Below, in pieces: positions 49,515-57,569 of a stretch of DNA of 64,000 bases. Positions within the stretch are counted from its first letter, which is position 1; every line of letters begins with the position of its first letter. Under the pieces are notes generated by a model. That model was not told the DNA's origin. It did no database searches and saw only the letters and a program-made list of their open reading frames with translations. The position numbers and the translations under genes are program-made. This DNA is from Bradyrhizobium symbiodeficiens (lineage in GTDB: Bacteria > Pseudomonadota > Alphaproteobacteria > Rhizobiales > Xanthobacteraceae), in the NCBI RefSeq assembly GCF_002266465.3, contig NZ_CP029427.2, positions 6,326,501 through 6,390,500 of the forward strand. The letters run 5' to 3'.

Positions 49515-49913
49515 ATGCGTCACTATATTGGTCTTATCCATAAGGATGCCGACAGCGATTTCGGCGTGTCGTTTCCTGACCTGCCCGGCGTTGTGACTGC
49601 GGGGTCCACCCTGGATGAAGCGCGGGACATGGCCGAAGAAGCGCTGGCGTTTCATCTTGAAGGGCTGGAAGAAGACGGCGAGGCTATTCCCGAGCCTTCG
49701 TCGCTCGAAGACATCATGTCGGATCCCGCGAACCGCTCTGGCGTCGCCATTCTGGTGTCGGTGAAAGATGGCCAGCCCAAGATCGTACGCGTCAATGTCA
49801 CGTTGCCCGGTGACGTCCTGGAGCAGATCGACAAGTACGCTGAAGCCCACGGCTACACACGATCGGGCCTGCTTGCCCAGGCCGCAAAAAAGCTGATGAC
49901 TGAAGCCGCCTGA
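49515..49913 (+). CDS. hicB: HicB antitoxin
   Basis: 132 residues. The partial RNase-H-like N-terminal domain reads GVSFPDLPGVVTAGSTLDEARDMAEEALAFHLEGL. The C-terminal part (VNVTLPGDVLEQIDKYAEAHGYTRSGLLAQAAKKL) has the ribbon-helix-helix pattern that should bind the operator at 49301. It neutralises HicA and represses the operon. Confidence 0.93.
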   Translation: MRHYIGLIHKDADSDFGVSFPDLPGVVTAGSTLDEARDMAEEALAFHLEGLEEDGEAIPEPSSLEDIMSDPANRSGVAILVSVKDGQPKIVRVNVTLPGDVLEQIDKYAEAHGYTRSGLLAQAAKKLMTEAA

Positions 49914-50008
49914 AGCATTTCCGCGTCTTGCGCCCATGTGGCACCGATTACCTGATGGTTCACCCTCGCGAGTGCGAGGACGGCCCTCCTTGACTCCCCG
50001 GGAATTCG

Positions 50009-50021
50009 TTATACAACATAA
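50009..50021 (+). promoter_or_regulatory. TTAT-N5-ATAA site upstream of crotonase/ligase operon
   Basis: TTATACAACATAA, flanked by G and C to make GTTAT-ACAAC-ATAAC, lies 20 bases before the crotonase start. It resembles the palindrome at 45553-45565 before pobA, so one regulator may govern both. The remaining spacer from hicB (49914 on) shows nothing else. Confidence 0.6.
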
Positions 50022-50041
50022 CTATTCTAACAAGGACGCAA

Positions 50042-50851
50042 ATGACACAGGGAAACGCCGAGACCGCTGACGCGGGCGCCTCCGGGCTACTCCGGATCGA
50101 GAGGGCGGACCGGGTTCTGACCGTGGGTCTGAACCGGCCGGCCAAGCGCAATGCGCTCAACGACGGCATCATCCTGGAAATCGGCGAGTGTTTTGCGTCC
50201 CTGCCCGAGGATATCGGCGCGGTGGTCATCCACGGCATCGGCGATCATTTCTCCTCGGGCCTCGACCTGTCCGAACTGACCGAGCATGACGCGACCGGCG
50301 GCCTGCTGCATTCCCAGATGTGGCACCGGGTGTTCGACCGCATCCAGTACAGCCGCGTCCCCGTGATCGCGGCGCTGAGGGGCGCCGTGATCGGCGGCGG
50401 GCTGGAGCTCGCCTGCTCGGCGCATATCCGCGTCGCCGAGCCCTCGACCTATTTCGCGCTTCCGGAAGGACAGCGCGGCATCTTCGTCGGCGGCGGCGGC
50501 TCGGTGCGGCTGCCGCGATTGATCGGCGTTGCCAGGATGATGGACATGATGCTGACGGGCCGCGTCTACAGCGCGACCGAAGGCGCGTCCTACGGCTTCG
50601 CGCAATATGTCACGGAAGCCGGCAACGGGCTCGGCAAGGCGATGGAGCTTGCAACCAAAGTCGCTTCCAACGCACCACTGACGAACTTCGCCGTGCTCCA
50701 GGCGCTGCCTATGATCGCGGAGGCCAATCCGCAGACCGGCCTGCTGATGGAATCGCTGATGGCGACCGTCGCGCAGAGCGACAAGGAGGCAAAGCGCAGG
50801 ATCCGCGAATTCCTCGAACACAAGACCGCAAAGGTGAAGCCGAAGTCATGA
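50042..50851 (+). CDS. Crotonase/enoyl-CoA hydratase family protein
   Basis: 269 residues. The crotonase frame shows LNRPAKRNALND, the oxyanion-hole regions FSSGLDLSEL and ALRGAVIGGGLELACSAHIR, and Glu in LPEGQRGIFVGGGGSVRLPR. The first catalytic glutamate is kept and the second is Asp in MMDMMLTG. It is coupled by ATGA to the ligase gene, so it most likely acts on a cinnamoyl-CoA ester (feruloyl- or coumaroyl-CoA). It is not the classic Pseudomonas hydratase/aldolase by sequence, so hydration without retro-aldol cleavage is possible. Confidence 0.87.
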   Translation: MTQGNAETADAGASGLLRIERADRVLTVGLNRPAKRNALNDGIILEIGECFASLPEDIGAVVIHGIGDHFSSGLDLSELTEHDATGGLLHSQMWHRVFDRIQYSRVPVIAALRGAVIGGGLELACSAHIRVAEPSTYFALPEGQRGIFVGGGGSVRLPRLIGVARMMDMMLTGRVYSATEGASYGFAQYVTEAGNGLGKAMELATKVASNAPLTNFAVLQALPMIAEANPQTGLLMESLMATVAQSDKEAKRRIREFLEHKTAKVKPKS

Positions 50852-52731
50852 GCGCGCAGCCGTCCTCTTCCAGCATGGAGCGCGGCGCGAGCACTTTCCC
50901 GCTGCGGCCCATCTCGTTCGGCGATCCCGCCGTCAACATCGAGCGACGCGACGACGGCACGATTTACCTCAGACCCACACAGCCGCTCGGCGATTATCCG
51001 GTGCGCCTCACCGACCGCCTGCATCATTGGGCCGCCACGACGCCGGACCGCGTCTTCATGGCCGAGCGCGAAGGCGGCCGCTTCTGGCGCAAGATCAGCT
51101 ACGCCGAGCTGCTCGTCGCAAGCCGTCACATCGCATCGAGCCTGATCGCGCGCGGCCTGTCGGCGGAGCGGCCGGTCGTCATCCTCTCGGGCAATTCGAT
51201 CGACCACGCCCTGCTCGCGTTCGGCGCGTTCTATGCCGGCATTCCGTTCTGCCCGGTGTCGCCGGCCTATTCGCTGGTGTCGAAGGACTACGGCAAGCTG
51301 TCCTATCTGATGAAGCTGCTGACGCCCGGCCTCGTCTTCGCCGAGGATGCCGACAAGTTCGCCGATGCGCTTGCCGCCAACGTCTCGCTCGGCACCGAGA
51401 TCGCCACGTCCTATGGCCACGTGCCGGGGCGCGACGTCACCACGCTCGCCGACCTCATGGCGACGCCGATCCGCAGCGATCTCGACGATGTCCATGGCAG
51501 GATCGGCCCGGACACGATCGCAAAATTCCTGCTGACCTCGGGCTCGACCGGCAACCCCAAGGCCGTCATCAACACCCAGCGCATGATCTGCGCCAACCAG
51601 GTGATGCTGCGCGAGACGCTGGCCTTCCTCAAGGACGAGCCGCCCGTCATCATCGACTGGCTGCCCTGGAATCACACTTTCGGCGGCAACCACAATATCG
51701 GGCTGACGCTCTACAACGGCGGCTCGATGTATCTGGACGCCGGCAAGCCGATGCCCGGCGGCATCGAGGAGACCGTGCGCAATCTCCAGGAGATATCGCC
51801 GACGGTCTATTTCAACGTGCCCAAGGGCTATGAATCGCTGCTGCCCTATCTGCGCGACGACCAGGGCCTGCGCGCAAAATTCTTCGACCGCCTGCACGCG
51901 ATGTTCTTCTCGGGCGCCGCGCTGTCGCCGTTCATCTGGGACAGCCTCGACGAGCTCGCCGTGAAGGAAAAAGGCTATCGCGTGCCGATGCTGACCGGGC
52001 TCGGCGCGACCGAGACCGCGCCGTTCTTCATGTCGGTCAATCCACGCACCAGCCGCTCCGGCCATGTCGGCCTGCCCGTATCGGGCAATGACGCCAAGCT
52101 GGTGCCGAACAACGGCAAGCTGGAAGTGCGCGCCAAGGGGCCGAACGTGATGCCCGGCTACTGGCGCCAGCCCGACATCACCGCGAAATCCTTCGACGAG
52201 GAAGGATTTTACAAGATGGGCGACGCGCTCAAGCCGTCCGATCCCCATGATTTCAACGCCGGCTTCGATTTCGACGGCCGCGTCGGCGAGGACTTCAAGC
52301 TCGCCAGCGGCACCTGGGTCAGCGTCGGCCCCTTACGCGCGCGCCTCACGGCGGCCTGCGCTCCGCTGGTGCGCGACGTCGTCATCGCCGGCATCAACCG
52401 CGACGAGGTCTCGGCGCTCGTGGTGCTCGACCTCGACGGCTGCCGGCTGATCAACCCGACGCTGCCGACCGACGATCTCGTCGTCGCGACGCGCGACCGG
52501 CTGGTCCGCGAGGCTTTTCGCGAGCGCCTGACCCGTTTCCTTTCTTCGGCCACCGGCTCCTCGACCCGGATCACGCGCGCGATCCTGATGGACGCGCCGC
52601 TCTCGATTGACAAGGGCGAAGTCACCGACAAGGGCTCGATCAACCAGCGCGCCGTGCTCGAGCACCGCACCGAATTGATCGAGGAGCTCTATGCTGCCAA
52701 TCCATCGGACCGTGTGATATCGGTCGGTTGA
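50848..52731 (+). CDS. Feruloyl-CoA synthase-type AMP-forming ligase
   Basis: 627 residues from the ATG that overlaps the crotonase stop. The P-loop motif is FLLTSGSTGNPKAVINTQRM. Further markers are DWLPWNHTFGGNHNIGL, MLTGLGATETAPFFMSVNP, FYKMGDALKPSD and the C-terminal lysine in SIDKGEVTDKGSINQRAV. The GNHNIG block and long length are typical of the feruloyl-CoA synthase (fcs) branch rather than 4-coumarate ligase. It would activate ferulate, p-coumarate or related cinnamates with ATP and CoA. Confidence 0.88.
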   Translation: MSAQPSSSSMERGASTFPLRPISFGDPAVNIERRDDGTIYLRPTQPLGDYPVRLTDRLHHWAATTPDRVFMAEREGGRFWRKISYAELLVASRHIASSLIARGLSAERPVVILSGNSIDHALLAFGAFYAGIPFCPVSPAYSLVSKDYGKLSYLMKLLTPGLVFAEDADKFADALAANVSLGTEIATSYGHVPGRDVTTLADLMATPIRSDLDDVHGRIGPDTIAKFLLTSGSTGNPKAVINTQRMICANQVMLRETLAFLKDEPPVIIDWLPWNHTFGGNHNIGLTLYNGGSMYLDAGKPMPGGIEETVRNLQEISPTVYFNVPKGYESLLPYLRDDQGLRAKFFDRLHAMFFSGAALSPFIWDSLDELAVKEKGYRVPMLTGLGATETAPFFMSVNPRTSRSGHVGLPVSGNDAKLVPNNGKLEVRAKGPNVMPGYWRQPDITAKSFDEEGFYKMGDALKPSDPHDFNAGFDFDGRVGEDFKLASGTWVSVGPLRARLTAACAPLVRDVVIAGINRDEVSALVVLDLDGCRLINPTLPTDDLVVATRDRLVREAFRERLTRFLSSATGSSTRITRAILMDAPLSIDKGEVTDKGSINQRAVLEHRTELIEELYAANPSDRVISVG

Positions 52732-52758
52732 CCCCGACATAAACTACAGGAGAACGCC

Positions 52759-53520
52759 ATGTTGTTGAAGGATCAGGCAGCCATCGTCACCGGCGGCGCA
52801 TCGGGCCTCGGCGCTGCCACCGCGCGAAAACTGGCGGCGCAGGGCGCCAAGGTCGCGGTCTGCGATCTCAATTCCAAGCTCGCTGAAACCGTCGCCGCCG
52901 AGATCAAGGGCGTCGCAATCACCTGCGACGTCTCCGATGCCGCCTCGGCCGAAGCCGCTGTTGCGCAGGCTGCGAAAGCTCACGGCCCGGCGCGCGTGCT
53001 GGTCAATTGCGCCGGCATCGGCGTTGCCAAGCGCGTCGTCGGTCGCGACGGCCCGATGGCGCTCGCCGATTTCGACAAGGTGATCAAGGTCAATCTGATC
53101 GGCACCTTCAACATGCTGCGCCTCGCCGCCACCGAGATGTCCAAGCTGGAGCCCCAAGCGACTGGCGAGCGCGGCGTCATCATCAACACGGCCTCCGTTG
53201 CCGCCTATGACGGCCAGATCGGGCAATCGGCTTATTCAGCCTCCAAGGGCGGCATCGTCGGCATGACGCTACCGATTGCGCGCGAGCTGGCGCAATTCGG
53301 CGTCCGCGTGCTGACCATCGCACCCGGCCTGTTCCTGACTCCGCTGCTGGCGAACCTGCCGCAGGAAGCCCAGGATTCGCTCGCCGCCGCCATCCCCTTC
53401 CCGCGCCGGCTCGGCCATGCCGACGAATTCGCCGCGCTCGCTTTGCACATGGTCGAGAATTCGTACTTGAACGGCGAAGTGGTGCGCCTCGACGGCTCGC
53501 TGCGCATGGCGCCGAAATAA
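52759..53520 (+). CDS. SDR oxidoreductase, HSD17B10-like 3-hydroxyacyl-CoA dehydrogenase type
   Basis: 253 residues. The NAD motif TGGASGLGAATARKL, LVNCAGIGVAKRVVG, and NTASVAAYDGQIGQSAYSASK with the catalytic Tyr-Lys pair are all intact. The DGQIGQSAYSASKGGI segment is characteristic of type II 3-hydroxyacyl-CoA dehydrogenases. In this operon it would oxidise the 3-hydroxy intermediate made by the crotonase, pointing to a beta-oxidation-like shortening of the cinnamoyl side chain. Preceded by an AGGAGAACGCC ribosome site. Confidence 0.88.
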   Translation: MLLKDQAAIVTGGASGLGAATARKLAAQGAKVAVCDLNSKLAETVAAEIKGVAITCDVSDAASAEAAVAQAAKAHGPARVLVNCAGIGVAKRVVGRDGPMALADFDKVIKVNLIGTFNMLRLAATEMSKLEPQATGERGVIINTASVAAYDGQIGQSAYSASKGGIVGMTLPIARELAQFGVRVLTIAPGLFLTPLLANLPQEAQDSLAAAIPFPRRLGHADEFAALALHMVENSYLNGEVVRLDGSLRMAPK

Positions 53521-53532
53521 GGTCCGCGACAC

Positions 53533-53952
53533 ATGTTCGTGAACCGGCGCGAGGTCCAGATCCAGTGGGGCGATTGCGACCCCGCCAATATCGTCTACTA
53601 CCCGCGCTATTTCGCGATGTTCGACGATTCGACCTCGACCCTGTTCGAGGTCGCCGGGTTCTCCAAGCAGGACCTGGTCCGCAAATACGGCCTGGTGGGC
53701 ATCCCTATGGTCGACACACGGTCCAAGTTCTACATCCCCTCGACCTATGGCGACTGGATCACCATCGAAACCAAGATCGAGAGCATCAAGCGCTCGAGCT
53801 TCGAGGTGAAGCACAACGTCTACAAGGGCGAGGCGCTGGCGATCGAGGGTTTCGAGACCCGCGTTCTGGTCGGCCGCGATCCCGTTAACCCCGACAAGCT
53901 GAAATCGGCACCGTTCCCGGCGGAAATGGTAGCCAAGTTCACAGGGAGCTAA
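53533..53952 (+). CDS. 4-hydroxybenzoyl-CoA thioesterase
   Basis: 139 residues. VQIQWGDCDPANIVYYPRYFAMFDD contains the catalytic Asp16, matching Asp17 of the Pseudomonas CBS3 enzyme, and VGIPMVDTRSKFYIPSTYGDWITIETKI follows the same fold. It would release 4-hydroxybenzoate (or a methoxy analogue) from its CoA ester, feeding PobA. It is 12 bases past the SDR gene, in the same operon. Confidence 0.88.
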   Translation: MFVNRREVQIQWGDCDPANIVYYPRYFAMFDDSTSTLFEVAGFSKQDLVRKYGLVGIPMVDTRSKFYIPSTYGDWITIETKIESIKRSSFEVKHNVYKGEALAIEGFETRVLVGRDPVNPDKLKSAPFPAEMVAKFTGS

Positions 53953-54042
53953 GTCCGGAGCTAAATCGCCGCATCACCAAAAGAGGGGGCTGAATTACCC
54001 CCCGATTTCTGCTTTCAAAGAAACACGTAAAGGGAGGAATAA

Positions 54043-55194
54043 ATGAAACGCTTTTACCTGACCGCCGCCATCACCGCGGCGACGCTTGCCCTGCCGGCGC
54101 TGCCCGCGTTGGCCCAGACCAGCGAAATCACCATCGGCATCACCACCACCACGACCGGCCCCGGCGCAGCGCTCGGCATTCCCGAGCGTAACGCGCTGGA
54201 ATTCGTGCCGAAGGAAATCGGCGGCGTGCCGCTGAAGGTGATCGTGCTCGACGACGGCGGCGATCCCACCACCGCGACCACCAACGCGCGCCGCTTCGTG
54301 ACCGAATCCAAGGCCGACATCATCATGGGCTCGGCGCTGACGCCGCCGACGATCGCGGTCTCCAACGTCGCCAACGAAGCCGGCATTCCGCATTTCGGCC
54401 TGGCGCCGTTCCCGATCACGCCGGAGCGCATGAAGTGGTCGGTGGCAATGCCGCAGCCGATCCCGATCGTGGGCAAGGTGCTGTACGAGCACATGAAGAG
54501 CAAGGGCGTGAAGACAGTCGGCTATATCGGCTATTCCGACTCCTATGGCGACCTCTGGTTCAACGATTTGAAGGCACAGGCCGTGCCGATGGGCATGACC
54601 ATCGCCGACGAGGAACGCTTTGCCCGTCCCGATACTTCGGTGACCGGCCAGGTGCTGAAGCTGGTCGCCGCCAATCCCGACGCGATCCTGGTCGGCGCGT
54701 CCGGCACCGCGGCCGCGCTGCCGCAGACCGAATTGCGCGAACGCGGTTACAAGGGTCTGATCTACCAGACCCACGGCGCCGCCAGCATGGATTTCATCCG
54801 CATCGCCGGCAAGGCGGCTGAGGGCGTGCTGATGGCCTCCGGTCCCGTCATGGATCCCGAGGACCAGCCGGACAGCGCGCTGACCAAGAAGCCGGGTCTG
54901 GCGCTCAACTCGGCCTATGAAGCCAAATACGGCCCGAACAGCCGCAGCCAGTTCGCCGGCCATTCCTACGATGCGTTCGAGATCCTGAAGCGCATCATTC
55001 CCGCGGCGCTGAAAACCGCAAAACCCGGTACGCCGGAATTCCGCGAAGCGATCCGCCAGGCGCTGCTGTCGGAGAAGGAGCTGGCGGCGAGCCAGGGCGT
55101 TTACAACTTCACCGAAAAGGACCGTTACGGCCTCGACGACCGCTCGCGCATCCTGCTCACGGTGAAGGACGGCAAGTACTCGCTGGTGAAGTAG
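54043..55194 (+). CDS. LivK-type periplasmic binding protein, CouP-like
   Basis: 383 residues, signal peptide ending near PALAQ. EITIGITTTTTGPGAALGIPE and ALTPPTIAVSNVANEAGIPHFGLAPFP give the type I periplasmic fold, with little likeness to the four copies at 30-36 kb. It closes the aromatic operon and is the probable binding protein for the Liv transporter at 38-42 kb, which has none beside it. CouP of Rhodopseudomonas binds p-coumarate and ferulate (from memory); this is the closest fit by context. Confidence 0.9.
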   Translation: MKRFYLTAAITAATLALPALPALAQTSEITIGITTTTTGPGAALGIPERNALEFVPKEIGGVPLKVIVLDDGGDPTTATTNARRFVTESKADIIMGSALTPPTIAVSNVANEAGIPHFGLAPFPITPERMKWSVAMPQPIPIVGKVLYEHMKSKGVKTVGYIGYSDSYGDLWFNDLKAQAVPMGMTIADEERFARPDTSVTGQVLKLVAANPDAILVGASGTAAALPQTELRERGYKGLIYQTHGAASMDFIRIAGKAAEGVLMASGPVMDPEDQPDSALTKKPGLALNSAYEAKYGPNSRSQFAGHSYDAFEILKRIIPAALKTAKPGTPEFREAIRQALLSEKELAASQGVYNFTEKDRYGLDDRSRILLTVKDGKYSLVK

Positions 55195-55218
55195 GCGCTG
55201 CGAAAGATTTGAGACGAT

Positions 55219-55250
55219 GAGAGCCGGCTCAAAGGGCCGGCTCTTTTGTT
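55219..55250 (+). terminator. Intrinsic terminator after binding protein gene
   Basis: AGAGCCGGC pairs with GCCGGCTCT over seven bases, followed by TTTTGTTT. It ends the crotonase-to-binding-protein operon. Confidence 0.92.
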
Positions 55251-55283
55251 TCGTGCTTCTAGAATGGCATTGCCACTGAGGTC

Positions 55284-55367
55284 GTCATGGCCGGGCTTGT
55301 CCCGGCCATCCACGCCTTGCCACGCGGCGCGAAGAACGTGGATGCCCGGGACAAGCCCGGGCATGAC
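55284..55367. repeat. Palindromic island, GTCATGGCCGGGCTTGTCCC family
   Basis: Its arms are almost identical to the island at 37581-37663; the central loop (CTTGCCACGCGGCGCGAA) differs. It lies between convergent operon ends. Confidence 0.9.
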
Positions 55368-55388
55368 GAAGCGGATACGCTGCGTTCC

Positions 55389-56117
55389 TCACGCTGCCTG
55401 CCGCAGCGGGGTCCAGGCGAACTCCGGATAGTAATTGTCCATCATGCGATCGACATAGGCGGTGAGGTTCGGAAAGCCCTCGGCACGCTCGCGCAGCGCC
55501 GATTCGAAGAACGGCGAGAGGATGCCGGCGAGCATGCCGAAGGCGGTGGCGTCGACGCCGCAGGGCTTGCTACCCATCAGATAGGACTTGTCGCCGAGCT
55601 GCACCGAGAGCGCGAACAGTGAACGCACGGCGAGGGCGACGTCGTCATCGGGCCCATGGCGGCCGAGCCCCGAGAGCAGATAGTTCTCGGCGACGCGGAA
55701 TTGTGCATCCTCGCGGAGCTTCTCGCGATTGTGCTCCGGTGCGCCGTCGAAGAAATGCGCAGGCCCCTTGGCGAAATTGACCGGATCGACCCAGCGCGCG
55801 CCGACCAACCCCCAATAGACGTGGTGCTCGATCATCCGCTCGAACGCCCAGGCCTGCGCGCGCTCGGCCAGCGACAGGCCGGCATCGAAATCGAAGCCGT
55901 AGCGGCGCTCGATATGGGCGCGGATGAAGGTGGAATCGGCCACCGCCTCGCCGCCGTCGTCGATGAACGGCAACTGCCCCTTGGGCGAGGCCGGCGGCAT
56001 CGCCCGCTCCTTCCGGTAGGGCAACCCCGCCATCTTGAGCTGCACCTCCGTCTTGGTGACGAAGGGGCTGATTTCTGGCAGGCCGAAGCCGGTGCCAAAT
56101 CCGTAGAGCGTGATCAT
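55389..56117 (-). CDS. Glutathione S-transferase family protein (metaxin-like)
   Basis: 242 residues from MITLYGFGTGFGLPEISPF. The thioredoxin-like half includes PKGQLPFIDDGGEAVADST, the cis-Pro and Ser/Asp pair for glutathione, and IRAHIERRYGFDFDAGL. The C-terminal half reads KPCGVDATAFGMLAGILSPFFES, which places it in the failed-axon-connection/metaxin-type GST branch. It faces a WYL regulator, the same arrangement as the GST at 62762. Between them is a small open frame and the operator. Confidence 0.87.
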   Translation of the reverse strand: MITLYGFGTGFGLPEISPFVTKTEVQLKMAGLPYRKERAMPPASPKGQLPFIDDGGEAVADSTFIRAHIERRYGFDFDAGLSLAERAQAWAFERMIEHHVYWGLVGARWVDPVNFAKGPAHFFDGAPEHNREKLREDAQFRVAENYLLSGLGRHGPDDDVALAVRSLFALSVQLGDKSYLMGSKPCGVDATAFGMLAGILSPFFESALRERAEGFPNLTAYVDRMMDNYYPEFAWTPLRQAA

Positions 56118-56154
56118 GAAGCTTCTCCTGAACCACCGAAAAAGTTGACGGAAC

Positions 56155-56415
56155 CTAGTGCCGGGCTGCTGCCACCATGGTGGCAGCAGCCGTGATATCT
56201 TCTGCGAAACGGGCCCCCCGCCAGGCACGGCTCATCACATGGCGGGCCAGCGCGTCCGCAGCCTGGATCAGCGAGCGTGTCACCACGCTGGCGAGGGCAA
56301 ACCGGAGGTCGACGGCCATGAGATCGAGTGAAACGAGGCGGCCGAACGCCGATGCGGACCACGTCTGTGCCCGCAGCATCGGAATGGCCGGGCCGAAATG
56401 GGTCGGAATGATCAT
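56155..56415 (-). CDS. Small hypothetical protein upstream of GST
   Basis: 86 residues from MIIPTHFGPAIPMLRAQTW, no known family. It has a mildly hydrophobic, Ala/Arg-rich body (SLIQAADALARHVMSRAWRG). Its last 12 codons cover a perfect 28-base palindrome. It is 37 bases upstream of the GST start on the same strand and would be co-transcribed with it. It may be a non-coding leader instead; comparison across species would decide. Confidence 0.4.
   Translation of the reverse strand: MIIPTHFGPAIPMLRAQTWSASAFGRLVSLDLMAVDLRFALASVVTRSLIQAADALARHVMSRAWRGARFAEDITAAATMVAAARH
56164..56191. repeat. Perfect 28-bp palindrome
   Basis: The site reads GGCTGCTGCCACC, then ATGGTGGCAGCAGCC, equal to its own reverse complement over 28 bases. 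It matches the dyad at 56462-56485 in 20 of 24 positions, so it may be a second binding site for the WYL regulator; it could also form a hairpin before the GST gene. Confidence 0.75.
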
Positions 56416-56461
56416 GGACAAATCCCCTTCAGTCGATGTGTTGTCCCGGTATAGAACCCCC

Positions 56462-56485
56462 CTGCTGCCAACATCCTGTCAGCAG
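56462..56485. promoter_or_regulatory. Probable WYL regulator operator
   Basis: An imperfect dyad, CTGCTGCCA then ACATCC then TGTCAGCAG (8 of 9 arm positions pair), lies 44 bases before the regulator start and 47 before the small protein start. It shares the core ACATCCTGT with the dyad at 63450-63478 in front of the second WYL regulator. Confidence 0.7.
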
Positions 56486-56528
56486 CCGCGCGCCGCTTTC
56501 TGAAAAGACCTCCAACGAGAGACCCGTC

Positions 56529-57227
56529 ATGAGACGCGCCGACCGGCTGTTTCAGATCATCCAGGTGCTGAGGCGCACGCGTAAGCCGCTGACGGCGGAC
56601 GCCATCGCGGCCGAGCTCGAGACCTCGAAGCGCACGATCTATCGCGACATCGCGACGCTGATCGGCCAGCGCGTGCCGATCCGCGGTGAAGCCGGCATGG
56701 GCTATATTCTGGAGAAGGGTTTCGACCTGCCGCCGCTGATGCTGACGCCCGACGAGATCGAGGCGGCGGTGCTGGGCGCACAATGGGTCGCCGGCCATGC
56801 CGATTCGGCACTGGCACGCGCGGCCGAGGATCTGATGGCCAAGATCGCCGACACCGTGCCCGAGCGCCTGCGTCCCTTCGTGCTGGAGCCGGCGAGCCGG
56901 GCACGGCCGAGCTGGAACAGGGAGCCGGACCGCCTGGACATGGTACGCACGCGCACGCAGATCCACGAAGGCAAGAAGATCATGCTGCGCTATCGCGACG
57001 AGCAGGGCCGCGCCAGCGAGCGCATGATCTGGCCGATCTCGGTCGGCTATCTCGAGGCCGTGCGGCTGCTGGCAGCCTGGTGCGAGCTACGCGGCGACTT
57101 CCGCAGCTTCCGCACCGACCGCGTGGTCGATGCCAACTATCTCGACGAGAGATATCCGGAGCGGCGCGACGTGCTGCGGGCGAAATGGCGGCAGAGCCTG
57201 GTCTGGGGTCCGCCCAAGGACACCTGA
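56529..57227 (+). CDS. YafY/WYL family transcriptional regulator
   Basis: 232 residues from MRRADRLFQIIQVLRRTRK. An HTH_11 domain (PLTADAIAAELETSKRTIYRDIATLIG) leads to a WYL domain (about 135-225; IMLRYRDEQGRASERMIWPISVGYLEAVRLLAAW, with the W-x-L core replaced by variants). It is divergent from the small protein and GST genes. Such proteins usually repress or activate a neighbouring enzyme gene in response to a small effector. YkgJ follows. Confidence 0.9.
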   Translation: MRRADRLFQIIQVLRRTRKPLTADAIAAELETSKRTIYRDIATLIGQRVPIRGEAGMGYILEKGFDLPPLMLTPDEIEAAVLGAQWVAGHADSALARAAEDLMAKIADTVPERLRPFVLEPASRARPSWNREPDRLDMVRTRTQIHEGKKIMLRYRDEQGRASERMIWPISVGYLEAVRLLAAWCELRGDFRSFRTDRVVDANYLDERYPERRDVLRAKWRQSLVWGPPKDT

Positions 57228-57245
57228 AGGATGCTCGAAGGACAA

Positions 57246-57569
57246 ATGACGACGATGAAAGAGATCGATCCGTCGAGCTGTTGCCAGAGTTGCGGCGCCT
57301 GCTGCGGCTATTCGGCCAACTGGCCGCGCTTCTCGATCGAGAGCGACGAAGAGCTTGCCGCGATTCCGGAGGCGCTGGTCAACGACCGCCAATCCGGCAT
57401 GCGTTGCGAGGGCGATCGCTGCTCGGCCCTGCACGGAGATATTGGAAAAGCGACCGCATGCGGCATCTATGCGGTACGGCCGGAAGTGTGCCGCACCTGC
57501 ATGCCGGGCGATACCGAATGCGCGATGGCGCGGCGGAAGTTCGGGTTACCCGTGATCCCCAGCGTTTAG
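57246..57569 (+). CDS. YkgJ family cysteine cluster protein
   Basis: 107 residues from the ATG with GAAGGA before it; ATG five codons earlier (57231) is also open. SSCCQSCGACCGYSANWPRF holds the CxxCxxCC cluster, and further Cys pairs are in CEGDRCSAL, CGIYAVRPEVCRTC and DTECA. The family is thought to bind zinc or an iron-sulfur cluster. It lies 18 bases after the WYL gene, probably co-transcribed, and converges by a four-base overlap with the next gene. Confidence 0.85.
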   Translation: MTTMKEIDPSSCCQSCGACCGYSANWPRFSIESDEELAAIPEALVNDRQSGMRCEGDRCSALHGDIGKATACGIYAVRPEVCRTCMPGDTECAMARRKFGLPVIPSV

